Part shown: in pieces, positions 8,509 through 20,149 of the stretch
Layout: each line of letters begins with the position of its first letter
How positions within the stretch are numbered: position 1 is the first letter of the stretch
Assembly (NCBI GenBank): GCA_023525715.1
Contig: CM042010.1
Coordinates: forward strand, 87,597,384-87,661,383
DNA: 64,000 nucleotides
Source: Cichorium intybus
Lineage: Eukaryota > Streptophyta > Magnoliopsida > Asterales > Asteraceae
Reading direction: 5' to 3'
Program-made: the position numbers and the translations under genes
The notes under the pieces: generated by a model
Databases searched by the model: none
What the model was told of the DNA's origin: nothing
The model's input: only the letters and a program-made list of their open reading frames with translations

Positions 8509-11500
8509 ATGAGGCAGCAGCAGATACAACCTCCACCTCCAGCGGGAGGAATGAACATTGGTATACAAGAAATTTTTGGGATGTTAGTCAAGCTTCGGGA
8601 AGTAGAGAAGTCTAATTCAGAAGCAATTATGAAGTTAGGAGAATTGATTATTAAGATGGAAGAAGATAGAGCTCAGGAAAAGGCGCAGGCATCAAAAGTA
8701 CAAGTGAATGAAGTGATCACGCTTAGGAGCTGGAAGAAAGTAGATAACAAGGTTACAGCCCCGCCTGTGGACGAAGATAGTGATGTAGAAATAATCTTTG
8801 ATGAAAAAGAAGAAATGGAGAAAGAAGAGAAGAAGGATAAAGAGGAACAAGCGAAGAAGAAGAAGCAGACAAGTACATGGGAGAAAGGAGAACCAAGTGG
8901 GACAGTTCCTTTTCCTACAGCTTTGGAAAAGCCGGAGAAAAGACCATATGGGAAAAAGGGACCACAGGCAGAAGATATGTGGGAACTGTTTAGTCAAATT
9001 AAGGTTAACATTCCACTAGTTAAACTTATCAAAGAAGTTCCTGCATACGCCAAGTTTCTCAAGGATATGTGCATACATAAGAAACATATCTTGTCCCATT
9101 TGCCTAAAATGATTAGCTTACCTGAGAATGTAAGTTCTATTTTAATGGACGCGCTTCCTCCCAAGATGAAGGATCCTGGAGTTCCTCTCATCTCAGTAGA
9201 TCTAGGCGATGTGCACATTAAAAGGGCTTTGTTAGATTTAGGTGCAAGTGTGAACATATTACCTGGACAGTTATTTGACAAGCACGAGTTTGGCACCATG
9301 AGATCTACCGACGTAATTTTGCAATTGGCGGATAAATCAACAAAGATCCCCAGGGGGATGCTAGTTGATGTCATCATCAAAGTGGGAGAATTTTATTACC
9401 CAACAGACTTTCTAGTTGTGGACACTCGTCAGGCAACTAATGGAGAACAACCCACGATCATCTTAGGGCAACCATTTTTGGCCACGGCCAACGCAAATAT
9501 CGCTTGTTGCACTGGAGAAATGGGAATATCTTTTAGGCACCAACAGACCAAGATCAACATTTTCAATGCCAATGCCAAGGGAAGTAGCATGGAAGAAGAA
9601 GAGTGCTATCAGGTAGATATCCTAGATGAGCTAGTGCAGCAGTACACTCCAGAGGTACTTCAATCAGAGGCGATGGAGATTCAAGAAGAAGGAAGTGTTG
9701 AAAATGATGAGCAGCAAAAAGAAGTAGAAGGAGAGAAGGGTTTGAAGTCTGAAGAATGCGCTCACATAGAGAAGTTACCGACAGAGATTCCAAGGACGTT
9801 GAAACCCTCCTTACAAGAACCACCGAAGCTGGAATTAAAGCTGCTACCAGAACACCTAAAGTATGATTTTCTAGGGGATAAGGATACTTTGCCTGTGATT
9901 TTAGCAGCAGACTTGACAGGGGAACAAGAGAAGGAATTGCTCAAGGTATTGTCTAAGCACAAGGAGGCTATTGGTTGGACGATCGCAGACTTGAAAGGAA
10001 TTAGTCCAACCACGTGCATGCATCGAATTATTACAGAAGTAGGAGCTAAACCAGCCAGGGATACGTAGAGGAGATTGAATCCCGATCTGAAGGAAGTTGT
10101 AAAAAAGGAGGTTCTCAAATGGTTAGATGCAAGAATCATATACCCGATTTCTGACAACGAATGGGTCAGTCCGACACAGACAGTGCCGAAGAAGTGTGGA
10201 ATAACTGTTGTGGATACGAAGGATGGTGATAAGGTATCCACAAGGCCCGTAACTGGATAGAGAGTCTGTGTCGATTATCGGAAGCTCAACACTGCTACTT
10301 CTAAAGACCATTTTCCGTTGCCATTCATTGACCAGATCGTGGAAAAGCTAGCAGGACAAAAGTACTATTGTTTCTTGGATGGGTATTCTGGGTACAATCA
10401 GATTGCAATCCATCTAGAGGATCAGGAAAAGACAACATTCACGTGTCCTTATAGCACCTTTGCTTTTCGCAGAATGCCATTCGGGTTGTGTAATGCGCCT
10501 GCTACATTTCAACGATGCATGATGGCGATCTTTTCTGATATAATTGGTGATGCATTAGAAATTTTCATGGACGACTTTTCAATCTTTGGACCGACATTCG
10601 AAGCCTGCTTGGATCAATTGGAAAAAGTATTGGAAAGATGTGTCGAATCGAATTTGGTGCTTTCCTGGGAAAAGAGCCACTTCATGGTCAAAGAAGGGAT
10701 AGTGCTAGGTCACCTAGTCTCTGAGAGAGGGTTCGAAGTCGATCGTGCTAAGGTCAAACTTATATCCACATTGCCACCCCCAACATCAGTGAAAGGGGTC
10801 AGATCTTTCTTAGCCCACGCAGGTTTCTATCGTAGGTTTATCAAAGACTTCAGTATCATTTCCAAACCCCTCTGCGGTCTTCTCTTGAAAGATGCGCCAT
10901 TCATTTTCGATGAGGAATGTGTAAAAGCATTCAATATCCTCAAAAATAAATTGGTCGAGGCTCCTATCCTGAAACCGCCTTACTGGACTCAACCGTTCGA
11001 AATAATGTGTGACGCCAGTGACTATGCTGCTGGTGCAGTATTAGGTCAGAAACTTTTTCTGAAGCTCAATTAAATTATACAACTACTGAAAACGAATTGC
11101 TTGTCGTAGTATTTGCATTAGACAAGTTTCGATCATACATTTGGGGATCCAAGGTGGTAGTTTACACCGATCATAGCGCTGTCCGACGCTTGCTCGCCAC
11201 GAAGGAGTCTAAACCTAGATTGATTAGATGGATACTTCTGTTGCAAGAGTTTGATGTGGAGATTAAAGACAAGAAGGGGACAGAGAATGTCGTGGCAGAC
11301 CATCTTTCTCGATTGCCAGCTGAAGGATTGGAAGCGGGAATTAAGGATTCATTCCCGGATGAGCAGCTGCTGGAGCTTACTTGAGCTCCTTGGTACGCGA
11401 ACTATGTGAATTTTTTGGCCACCGAAACAATACCAACATATTGGACCAAACAAAGACAAAAGCAATTCTGCACATATGCAAAAAGATTTATATGGGATGA

Positions 11501-12698
11501 TCCTGACCTTTTCAAGGTGGGAGAGGATCAAATAATTCGGCGATGTGTGCCTGATAGTGAAATCGGTGAGGTATTGGAGCACTGCCACGCGTCAGCATGT
11601 GGAGGGCATTTCAGTGGTAAAAAGACAGGATACAAGGTTCTCGAAGCTGGATTATACTGGCCAACAATTTTCAGGGACGCACATCAAACTGCTAAGGAAT
11701 GCCTCAACTGCCAACAGTTAGGAAACATATCGAAAAGGGATCAGATGCCCTTAAACCCAATTTTGGTAGTGGACATTTTTGATGTGTGGGGAATTGACTT
11801 CATGGGTCCATTTCCTACGTCACATGGTTATGTGTACATTCTGGTAGCAGTGGATTATGTGTCCAAATGGATCGAAGCAGAGGCAACTCGTACGAATGAC
11901 CACCATGTGGTATGTAAATTCGTAAAGAAGAACATTTTCACTAGGCACGGAGTTCCACGAGTAATCATAAGTGATGGAGGGTCTCACTTTAAAAATTTTA
12001 AATTTGGAAGGTTGCTAAAGCACTATGGAGTGAATCATCGGATTGCAACACCTTATCATCCTCAGAAAAGTGGTCAGGTGGAAGTATCTAATAGGCAAAT
12101 AAAGGAAATTCTGCAAAAGACTGTCAAAACCGATAGAAAAGATTGGTCGTTAAGGTTGGATGACGCGCTTTGGGCATATCGAACTGCTTACAAGACACCG
12201 ATTGGAACAACCCCATATCGGTTGGTTTATAGGAAAGGCTGTCATCTGCCGGTTGAGCTTGCCAATCGTGCCTTATGGGCAGTCAAACAAGTCAACATGG
12301 ACTACACGGAAGCAGGAAAAGAAAGGAAACTCCAGTTGTCGGAATTAGAGGAGCTACGAGACGAAGCATATGAAAACGCGGCCACATATAAATCAAAGAT
12401 GAAACGGTATCACGATGCCAAGCTCCGCTTGAAAACCTTTGAGATAGGACAGAAAGTGTGGCTGTATAACTCGCGATTGAAGATGTTTCCCAGGAAACTC
12501 AGGAGTAAATGGAATGGCCCTTATGCAGTGGTTAGCATCACAGACTATGGCGCAGTAGAGATTCAGGACTTGAAAGGTGGTCAACCATTTAAAGTCAATG
12601 GACATAGGCTCAAACCTTATGTCGTTGCGGGCACGTTCCAGAAACTGGAAGTGGAGACAGTCGAATTCATGGGAGATGTTCCAGTGTTTACTACATAA
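8509..12698 (+). pseudogene. pol: Athila-1 pol (protease, RT, RNase H, integrase)
   Basis: After a charged linker comes an aspartic protease with DLGAS (9235-9249), then RT with the catalytic FMDD at 10564-10575, RNase H (from about 11005), and integrase with an HHCC finger (about 11575-11715) and the D, D, E triad at 11796, 11973 and 12081. The integrase C-terminus ends at TAA 12696-12698. Breaks: TAG at 10066-10068 and 10258-10260, a frame change with loss of roughly a dozen RNase H codons near 11050-11065, and TGA at 11382-11384. Before the frame change the frame is that of gag. The product would have made cDNA and inserted it. Confidence 0.93.
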
Positions 12699-12711
12699 AT
12701 CAGGTAAGTCT

Positions 12712-12761
12712 ACGTCTGGCTAAAGACGTTAAACTTAGCGCTTGTCGGGAGGCAACTCGAT
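12712..12761 (+). promoter_or_regulatory. Conserved post-pol stem-loop block (Athila-1 copy)
   Basis: Stem 1 pairs ACGTCT (12712-12717) with AGACGT (12724-12729) around GGCTAA. Stem 2 pairs GTCGGG (12744-12749) with CTCGAT (12756-12761) around AGGCAA, using two G-U pairs. The Athila-2 copy at 743-791 changes two base pairs of stem 1 on both sides. Confidence 0.6.
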
Positions 12762-13467
12762 CGTCATCTGTATATTTGCATATTTTCACATCCATTTGAT
12801 CACGGTGAGAAAAAGGCAAGTGTGGGGTCATTTTGGTAATTTTGCAATACTGCGACGCGGGATCTTAGGATCCGCGCCAAGCGTATCGAGTTTTCGCGAT
12901 TACAATTAAAATCAGATTTTTATACGCAACGCGGATAGAAGCTTCCCACGCCGCGGCCTTATCTTAATTTGAAATTAAAGATAATCACTAAAACAGAGTT
13001 TTGAAAGCTATCCAAAATTCCCACAACTGCATATAATCAATTTGTGAAATTCGTGATTCTTTTCACTGCGGTAAAAGCCTCTCAATCAATCAAGTCATCT
13101 GCACTCTTTTCTCTTCACTGAAATTCAAGTAAGTTCTTCTTTTCTTCTCTTTGACTTTATAAGTCTTGAACTTGCCTAAATGATGCTGTAATTCACAATG
13201 TTGTAATCATCTAGTGAAATTGATAGTAAAATTAGGTTTAGAACATTGCACTCAATAAAACCCAGTACGTAAATTCGAGTTAACTGGTGTAAATTAGACA
13301 TAATCATCGGTTTTTGAGTTTAAATGGTTCGCCGCACCGCGGTCAGTCACAGTCCACGACGCGCAACTTGAATGTTCATTTGGCGCGTCGCGGTATGTCA
13401 TGTGCGCGTCGCGTCGAACGCCGAAACAGTGTAGTAAGTGTCAATTTTTGTGATTTCTGCAGGCACG
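12762..13467 (+). other. Spacer between Athila-1 pol and the ATHILA ORF
   Basis: Non-coding. It contains a polypurine-like AAGTGTGGGGTCA (12819-12831) and several CG-rich motifs such as GCGACGCGG (about 12852) and GGCGCGTCGCGG (about 13382). A pyrimidine-rich tract with AG ends at 13463, just before the ATG at 13468, which could act as a splice acceptor for a spliced mRNA of the downstream ORF (inference). Confidence 0.5.
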
Positions 13468-14499
13468 ATGTCTTCCTCCGCAAGTTCAGAATCAATTGAC
13501 TGGAACTCCTTGGCTACAGGAGTTGGCAGAACACGGGCTTATTGCTTCTACAATCGCCGATCCGTGCAGCAACACAAGAGGATCCTTCCCGCCCGGCCGG
13601 TCAACTAGGAGTTGACCAAGGAATCAGGAATCATGGATCATTTGCAAGATTGGTTGGTCCAAGGGGGCTACGAGAATGGCGAGCTTACCTACACATGTCG
13701 GGCCATTGAAAACGTGGTTCACATGGAAGAACCTATTTATCGGGAGGTGCTCTTGCAATTTCTTACAAGCTACCACTTTGATAATCAGCCACTGGGGATG
13801 GACACTGAAGAAATGGTGTAGTTTCGGTTGGGTAATCACAACCGGAGCTGCAGTCTACGGGAATTTGGTTATCGAATCGGGCTGTTTACACAGGAAGAAT
13901 CGAAGGCACCGGGGTTCGACACATTCCATCGATGTGCTAACTATGATGCCGATGATTCCTTCTCACCTGCTGACTATTGGAGTACCATATCATCCACGCG
14001 GTATCACGAGAATACCGTACGCGAGGGGCTGATGCATCTACCGGCGCATCGAATGTTGCTTCGGTTGATATCGACTATGATCTGGCCTCGTGCGGACGAG
14101 GAACGGGTCCTACCACGTGAGCTACATCTCATGTGGTGTTTGATGCGGATGCTCCAGACGTGCAACATTCCGTATTTCGTGGCTAACTACTTCAAGAAGA
14201 TCACAGACGCACCATTGAAGCAAATCGCTCTCGGTGGCGGACATTATGTAATGAGACTGGCCCAATCCTACGGGTTGCTATCCGAGCACACCACCCGTGG
14301 ACTAACAATTGTTCAGCCAGTTCCCTTCAGTCCGCCGACCACCATCTCCCGAGATTTGCTTTGTGTTGATGATGGGATCACAGCAACCGAGCGATCGCCA
14401 TTTCCGGTACTGAGGGCCGAGCCATCAACTTCCAAAAAGCGACCGCGGGTGACTATCAGTTTACCCCGAGGACTCTCCCCGGCCACCATGGAGTCACGA
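13468..14499 (+). pseudogene. ATHILA ORF-1-like gene, 5' segment (interrupted)
   Basis: The frame starts at ATG 13468 and has TAG stops at 13606-13608 and 13819-13821. The protein resembles the plant ATHILA ORF-1 family found downstream of pol in Athila elements: a conserved globular domain (about 13650-14300) containing the FRLG and EFGYRIGL-type motifs, then a basic serine-rich stretch. The family has been called envelope-like by position only; I see no signal peptide or membrane segment in this half. SIRE-B interrupts it after codon 344. The last coding bases, CACGA (14495-14499), form the target duplication. The frame continues at 27707. Confidence 0.8.
14495..14499. repeat. Target-site duplication of SIRE-B, left copy
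   Basis: CACGA is repeated at 27702-27706 on the other side of the element. Confidence 0.95.
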
Positions 14500-14818
14500 T
14501 GTTGAAATGAGAGAGTTGGATCGAGATTCAAAAATGCAGAATAATGTAAACAAACAAGATCAAGAACAGACAATATGAAGAACTGATGTCTAATGATTAA
14601 AATGCAACTCAAGAACAATTCGATGTGAACTATTCTGTATGAGCGCCATGATCAGATTACAAAAGTTAACCCTAATGAGGGTACGAACATGCTATTTAAA
14701 CGAAAACTAAGTATGGAAGGACAGACCCATTCCATAACCGATAGCTAAATTATAGGCACAAAATCTGGCAACAAATCCGATTAGCATATTTGACTCAATC
14801 TTAATTTATGACTCAACA
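14500..14818 (-). repeat. 3' LTR of SIRE-B (319 bp)
   Basis: It is paired with 27383-27701. Differences by eye are near 14538, 14549, 14568, 14647 and 14683. Confidence 0.95.
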
Positions 14819-14830
14819 ATCTCCCCCTTT
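14819..14830 (-). other. Polypurine tract of SIRE-B
   Basis: On the minus strand it reads AAAGGGGGAGAT and abuts the 3' LTR. SIRE-A has the identical tract at 50693-50704. Confidence 0.9.
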
Positions 14831-14853
14831 GAGTCAAAAAATGCGACTTTCCT

Positions 14854-17800
14854 TCATTCTTCAGGCTTTACTTCACTTGTTTGTCTGTCAAACACCTTCG
14901 GAATGATTGCCAGGATCCTTTTTCGAAACTCAATGTACCACTTCAACATGTCATTGATGCAAGTTTTATCATCAGCGGTGTTGGATGGGAGTTTATTGAT
15001 GATATGAAGAATATGTTCCAACACTGGAGTCCTGTAAAGATGTTTGTCTAAAAGAAAGAATATCCTTTTAACATTCTCGAGGCCTTCCTTTGAATTGTAT
15101 GCCACACTCCAGTTTGAGTTGACAATTTTTCCGATTTTACGTTTGCTCAGATTTTTGGGAGGAGGACGTCTCACAGTTAAGGGAACTTTATCCAGAACAC
15201 CGGCAACTTCAACATCCAGCTTTGCCACTTCAAGAATGTAGTATCTAAACATTCTTTTGATATGATCAAAAATGGGTTGATACTTTTGTTCTCTCGACAA
15301 GATATTGAACAGAGATATCAAGTCGAATGGATTCAGAAATGGAAGGTCAGCAAGAGAAAATTCCATCTTCTCCTTATCATCTCCTCTTAAAGCCAAAAAC
15401 CTTGCGTTTTTAAAAGGAACATTGACCTCAGGAAGACGGGGAGTCAGCTGCACAATCTTCTTCAAACTCCACGTTAAATGTTGAGGACGCGCATTCTTCA
15501 AATAAAAAGTGAACAACAAATCATTCACTTCCGAACTAGAGAGACGGGTGTCTTTGAGTTCCTCAAACCCTCGGAACAGGAGAGCTTTTGCAGTCATCGG
15601 AAAGTCAATCTGGGAGTTTACATCATTGCTTGTGTTGTACGAGGCTATTGGTTGAAGCCAGTTCTCTGCAGGCTCAGTAATTGCTTCCATTGTCATTCTT
15701 TTGTAGTGCCATGGAGGAAACAAAGACATTTGAGTTTTCAGGAGTAACTCAGCCTCTCTTTTGGCAGCTTCCTCAGCATCAAGTTTCCGAGTAAAGTTGA
15801 GAATTTCATCAATTTCCCTCTCCCTGGTCGATTTGGCAGCATCCTTATCGGATTCTTGTTCTTCTACTATCTTCTTGCCTTTGTCTTTTGACGGACCAGC
15901 ACTACCTTCAGCATTTTCATTGGTTTTAACCGGAGAGTCTTTCTTCGGTGTCTCCTGATTAAGTGTACTTTCTTCATTTGTTTTCTTCGGAGTCTCCTGA
16001 TTAAATGTACTTTCTTCATTTGTTTCGTCTCCCCCTTGTTTCGGAGAGGCAAAACTGTCCGAAACACCCTTTAAGGCAGCAAGAAGATTGATCACGGGAT
16101 GAAGCTTAAGTGTCAGATGTCTACGCACCTGAGGATTGAGAATTGGATCAGTGTCTTCAACAATCCGATGAAGGAAGGAGTCAATTTCCGATACTCCACT
16201 TCGAATAGCTTTGTTCTGAGATAAAGCCGAGGTAAGAATGGCAGACTTGTTACGAAGATCGGACCTGAGTAGCTGGATTTTTGTTTCTTTGGCGGCTAAT
16301 TTATCGATCAGATAATTTTCTGTGGCCAAATCTGTCCTCAGTTGATCAACCTGTGTATCCATAGAAGATACCCATTCGGAATATTGCTATTTCAGTTCCG
16401 AACGTAAGGTAGATAGTGCCTCTTTTTCGTTCTTCAAAGAGTTGTTGAAGTTGGAGATAACCTGATGCATACCTTCATTGTTCCGAACATGAGAGTCACG
16501 GAAATCTTGAGTAAATTTAAGAACATCTCTTTCCAGTCTGCCAATAGAGGTGGCAGAATCTCGCATTTGTGCTTCAGATTTCTCGATGAGGGAGGTGAAT
16601 TGACGCATAAGGTTAACATTTTCGGTGATCAAGGTGTCCACCGAGTCCTTGTGAGCATCCAACTGGGATTGCCAATCGGAGACAGAGGGTTGCGCCGTGG
16701 ATTGGAGAAGTAAATCCAGTTTGGCAGAGATTTCCGAAAGCTGATCAGATGATATTGGAACAGAAGAGCTGGGTGTCTTCAGTTTAACATTCGATAGAGA
16801 TTCAAGGAAATCAGAAAGATCATCCTGGTCATCATTAACCAGTATATCTTCCTCTTCATCAACGTCGGTAAGGGGGTTGTTATGAGGGGAATCAGGATTT
16901 GCAGTTTGTTTTGGTGATAAAGATGGAGACTTTTGAGTGTTAGTGGTTCGGAGGGGTGAACGTTCAGGTGTGGATTGCGGACTAGAATGAGGAGTGATTT
17001 TTGGTGTGGAGTCATGAGGTGGTGAAGCGGGAGGAGGTGATGCAGGAGGTGAAGAAGGCTTGGTAGGTGGAACATCTTCAAGGTTGTCGGTAATCGGAAT
17101 GTCGTGCGGTGAAGTCGGAATTTGATGAGTATCGGAGAGGTCGTTTTCAGAATCATAAGATTAGACAAACTTTCGGAGTCTCCGTGGACGTTTGGGCTGT
17201 TTTTCGATGTCAAATGCTGCAGCTCTACCTTTTCGTTTGATAATTTTCTTCGGATTTTCAAGTCTATCAAATGCAACTTGATGAGCTTGATCAATAGCAC
17301 GAATTCCTGATGGAGGTAGTTGACGATACGCAGCAATGCATGGCACGTCCTTCGGAACACGATCCAACATCGTGATCGGAATGGACCCAATGAAATCAAA
17401 ATCCTCCGATTTGGTGGTTGCAAACTGTGTGGTTGACAGTGTCGGAATGACCGCTAGGACGGAATTAGTCATGATATGAAGATGATGTTGCTCAATAGCC
17501 CGTTTTACCACAATGGACCAAAATCGAGCACAAGAAATTTCGGAGTGTCGATTTTTGTAGTTCACACTCTCGACAAATTGGCTCCAAAGAATTGACCCGT
17601 AATCAAGGTTGATGTCGTGATAGAGGCCATAAAATAAAGAGTAGAAAAGCTTACTTGCACTGTCTGTGCCTGTTGTGCGTTCGGAGAAGCTTTTGAACAG
17701 GATCGTGAAAAGAAAATTCCACAGAGGCGGTAGGCTCTTCTTTGTGAACTTGGAAAGTTGCGTTATATCACCCTTGTAGCCTAGTTGGTAGAAAAACCGT

Positions 17801-18162
17801 GGAAGAGTAGAAGGCGGAAGGGAATCAGGATCGACAATATCGGTTTGATCAGTAAACCCTAGCAATTTTCCAAATCGAGACTTGGAAATACGCGTCTTGA
17901 CGGATCCAACTTCAAAAGTAACAACATCATCAGCCTTGTTGTAGAATGCGGATGAGTATGCAGATGAGAGATACACGATTGGAACCTCCTCTGAAGCTGT
18001 TAGGGCTTTGAAGATCCTGGAGAATTTGAGACATTCAATCATCGGTTGAAGAGCTTCATTATACTTCGAAGAATGAAGATCAATAATCATGTTCTGATTT
18101 TGTTTGATCTTCAACATCAGAGAAGAGGAAGTATTTTCGTTCGCTGAGGATGAACCAGCCAT
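14854..18162 (-). pseudogene. SIRE-B second ORF (Sirevirus 'env-like' position), about 1,100 codons
   Basis: One frame runs from ATG 18160-18162 to TGA 14854-14856, broken only by TAA 17161-17163 and TAG 16387-16389. The layout is an N-terminal globular domain (residues 1 to about 330), a proline/serine/threonine-rich acidic linker, a long coiled-coil-like region (about 16640-16140), a charged repeat region with two 16-residue near-copies (about 15950-16030), and a C-terminal globular domain (about 15750-14860). SIRE-A has a homologous ORF (47313-50672), with matching N-terminal and C-terminal domains. Such ORFs are often called envelope-like, but I see no signal peptide or transmembrane segment downstream of this start. 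The frame stays open upstream to 18336, which would add a hydrophobic stretch; I prefer 18162 because the SIRE-A ORF starts at the matching place. Function unknown. Confidence 0.75.
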
Positions 18163-18265
18163 TGGAGAGTTCTTGAATGTTCGTGAGAGAAAGAGGGCTT
18201 TGAAGATGATGTTTTCTCGCGTGAGAGATGAAGAGCAGAGAAAAGAGATAATGAGCCAAAAACCT

Positions 18266-18274
18266 TTTAAATAT
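18266..18274 (-). promoter_or_regulatory. TATA-like box upstream of the SIRE-B second ORF
   Basis: ATATTTAAA on the minus strand lies about 105 bp before the ATG at 18162. SIRE-A has TATATATA at 47197-47204, 109 bp before its ORF start. Both leaders are CT-rich. Confidence 0.45.
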
Positions 18275-19566
18275 CCTTTGTAGAGTGTTTGGAAAAGGAA
18301 ATCCCGCTTCAGTCGATTACGGTTCCCTAGAATCACGCTGTATCATCATGAGTAACCCCCAAATTTCGCATTGCAGGCGCGTGAAAAGCGATAAAGTAGC
18401 TGTTGTTGAGAGGACGTTATAACAGCCACGTCTGATATTTTTTTTTTTTAAAGAGAAAAAGAAAATTGTCAGGTCATCGATCTAAATCCTTAACAAAAGA
18501 AAATCAACCAGAGTTAGAAAAATCAAATAATGATTTTCGTGCAAGAGTGTGCCAAAGATAAAGAAGACAATCAAGATTTATTTGGTAGTCTGTGATGTCG
18601 CAATTGCATAAAACTGAGTGATCCCGGGCAATGATCTCTTCCTTTGGAATCAAGAGAGATTCAAAAGTGGTTTGTGTGGTTTCCCGTTGAATTACGATCA
18701 ATTGATTGATAAGAATCATTGAAAGGTTTCTTTTAAGATGTTAGCTGAATGGGTTGGGTTTAACTATCTTTCGGATTCCGAAAACGTGAGAAATGCTCGA
18801 AATCGGAAGACAGTACTTGTCTGACCAGAGTAGTCATGAAAACAAGTGAGGGTTAGGAGAGTTTCGTCTGACTTGTAAAATGTTTGGAAATCTCAAAAAA
18901 ATTTAAAAACTGGATCTTTTTGGATAGAAATCACTTGGGTGTAGTAGATTTCATAAAGAACACGCAGATGTAAAAGATTGAGATTTCCTTTAGTTTTCGT
19001 CAATTCCTTAGTGGGGTCGGATTTTTGGGTTTCATTCGGACTGGTGGTAACAACAATTCCGAAATCATCAACACAGAATTTGGGTAACCATCAGTTTTCA
19101 GTGGTATTTCTGAAGACCTTCATAAGGGTTACAATTATATGGAAGTGTATTAAGTATGGAGAAGTGATAGAAAGGTCAAGAGAGTATGATGAGTCTCACA
19201 GCGCCCCATGGTGAAAATGAGTTGCGATCTTTGACTAGAATTTACGAAATCATATATTGAAATTGGTTGAGATTTCAATAATCATGGATATTTGTTTTTG
19301 GTACTTAGAAAATAAGAGAAGAAGAAGCCCATCAATTAAAAATAGTTACAAAAAAAATTTGTATTCTTGCTGAAGAATGCTGACAAGGACTTGGCTATCA
19401 TGAGAAAACATTTAATGCTCAGGCGAAAAGGAAGGAAAACGTCCAATCAGTTGCTAATCAGCCGTCTTCGCCTTTATGAGACATAATAATGACAGCAGGC
19501 TGCATCATTACTTCATAAAGTAATTAAATATCCACAATTGGAAGCTTAACCGGTGTCATTTCTGCC
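18275..19566. other. SIRE-B spacer between the second ORF and the Agenet-like gene
   Basis: Non-coding on both strands as far as I can see. The segment 18280-18480 contains a poly-T/A run at 18440-18450. A short palindrome TTACTTCATAAAGTAA lies at 19508-19523, near the promoter of the antisense gene. Confidence 0.5.
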
Positions 19567-19574
19567 TATAAAAG
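19567..19574 (+). promoter_or_regulatory. TATA box of the Agenet-like gene
   Basis: TATAAAAG lies 63 bp before the ATG at 19638. Its orientation is opposite to that of SIRE-B. Confidence 0.55.
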
Positions 19575-19637
19575 GAAGCATTGTTAGTAGAAAACACCCA
19601 CACCAAAAAAATAAATTACCACCAAAAGAGATATCAC

Positions 19638-20054
19638 ATGGCGCTTCGTCCCTACAACTGTTTTGACAAAGTGGAGGTCAAAATGCAAGAAGGCGACTAC
19701 GCCGGAGGCATCTATGGCAGGGTTGTCACGAGAGTGTGGAATCACCAATATGAGGTGAGAATGACCACTCTTAACAACGGCGAGGGTGGTGGACCACTGA
19801 TCGTCCCAACAAGCTACCCCTTTCTGCAGCCTGTCCCACCAAGAATTTTGGTGGTGTACAAACAGTTTGACCTCGTTGAGGTCTGGCACAGAAGGGGATG
19901 GTGGCCGGCAGTGATCATCCGTACCACTCCCCACAACCAGTTCCATGTGGGACTGGCTGATGGGAGTCGCCTCTTTGTTGATGAGAGTGAGTTGCGCCTC
20001 TACCAAGCTTTCCATCCCGGTGATCCCCCTATGTGGCATTATTACAAGCTATAG
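19638..20054 (+). CDS. Agenet/Tudor-like domain protein carried antisense inside SIRE-B
   Basis: An uninterrupted 138-codon frame runs from ATG 19638 to TAG 20052-20054. The protein looks like two Agenet (plant Tudor-type) units: residues about 9-60, beginning FDKVEVKMQEGDYAGG, and residues about 76-125, with FDLVEVWHRRGWWPAV and a following VDESELRLYQ. Agenet domains generally bind histone tails or other chromatin ligands; no ligand can be inferred here. The upstream frame is open to 19581, but 19638 is the first ATG after the TATA box. The gene lies between RNase H and the second ORF, antisense to both. It is GC-richer than its surroundings, has no stop in an otherwise damaged element, and is followed by AATAAA at 20111. 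No counterpart is visible at the same place in SIRE-A. This suggests a captured host gene, but family assignment is by eye. Confidence 0.7.
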   Translation: MALRPYNCFDKVEVKMQEGDYAGGIYGRVVTRVWNHQYEVRMTTLNNGEGGGPLIVPTSYPFLQPVPPRILVVYKQFDLVEVWHRRGWWPAVIIRTTPHNQFHVGLADGSRLFVDESELRLYQAFHPGDPPMWHYYKL

Positions 20055-20110
20055 GTTGAAGTTGTTTTTGTTTTGCCTTTTGATGTAATGACCTTTGTTC
20101 CCGTAGCTTG

Positions 20111-20116
20111 AATAAA
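20111..20116 (+). terminator. Poly(A) signal of the Agenet-like gene
   Basis: AATAAA lies 57 bp after the stop codon, followed by T-rich and then A-rich sequence. Confidence 0.45.
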
Positions 20117-20149
20117 ATGTAGTTTTCTTTTGTTTTCTGATTTCTGATT

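Noticed and set aside
16779..17423. Leucine/histidine-rich minus-strand ORF of 214 codons
   Set aside because: Shadow in another frame of the proline/serine-rich linker of the SIRE-B second ORF.
19638..20054. Agenet-like ORF as a processed pseudogene inserted by retroposition
   Set aside because: An intact TATA box precedes it at normal distance and the frame is undamaged; the A-rich stretch downstream starts about 70 bp after AATAAA and is interrupted, so it is not a clear poly(A) tail. Not fully excluded.
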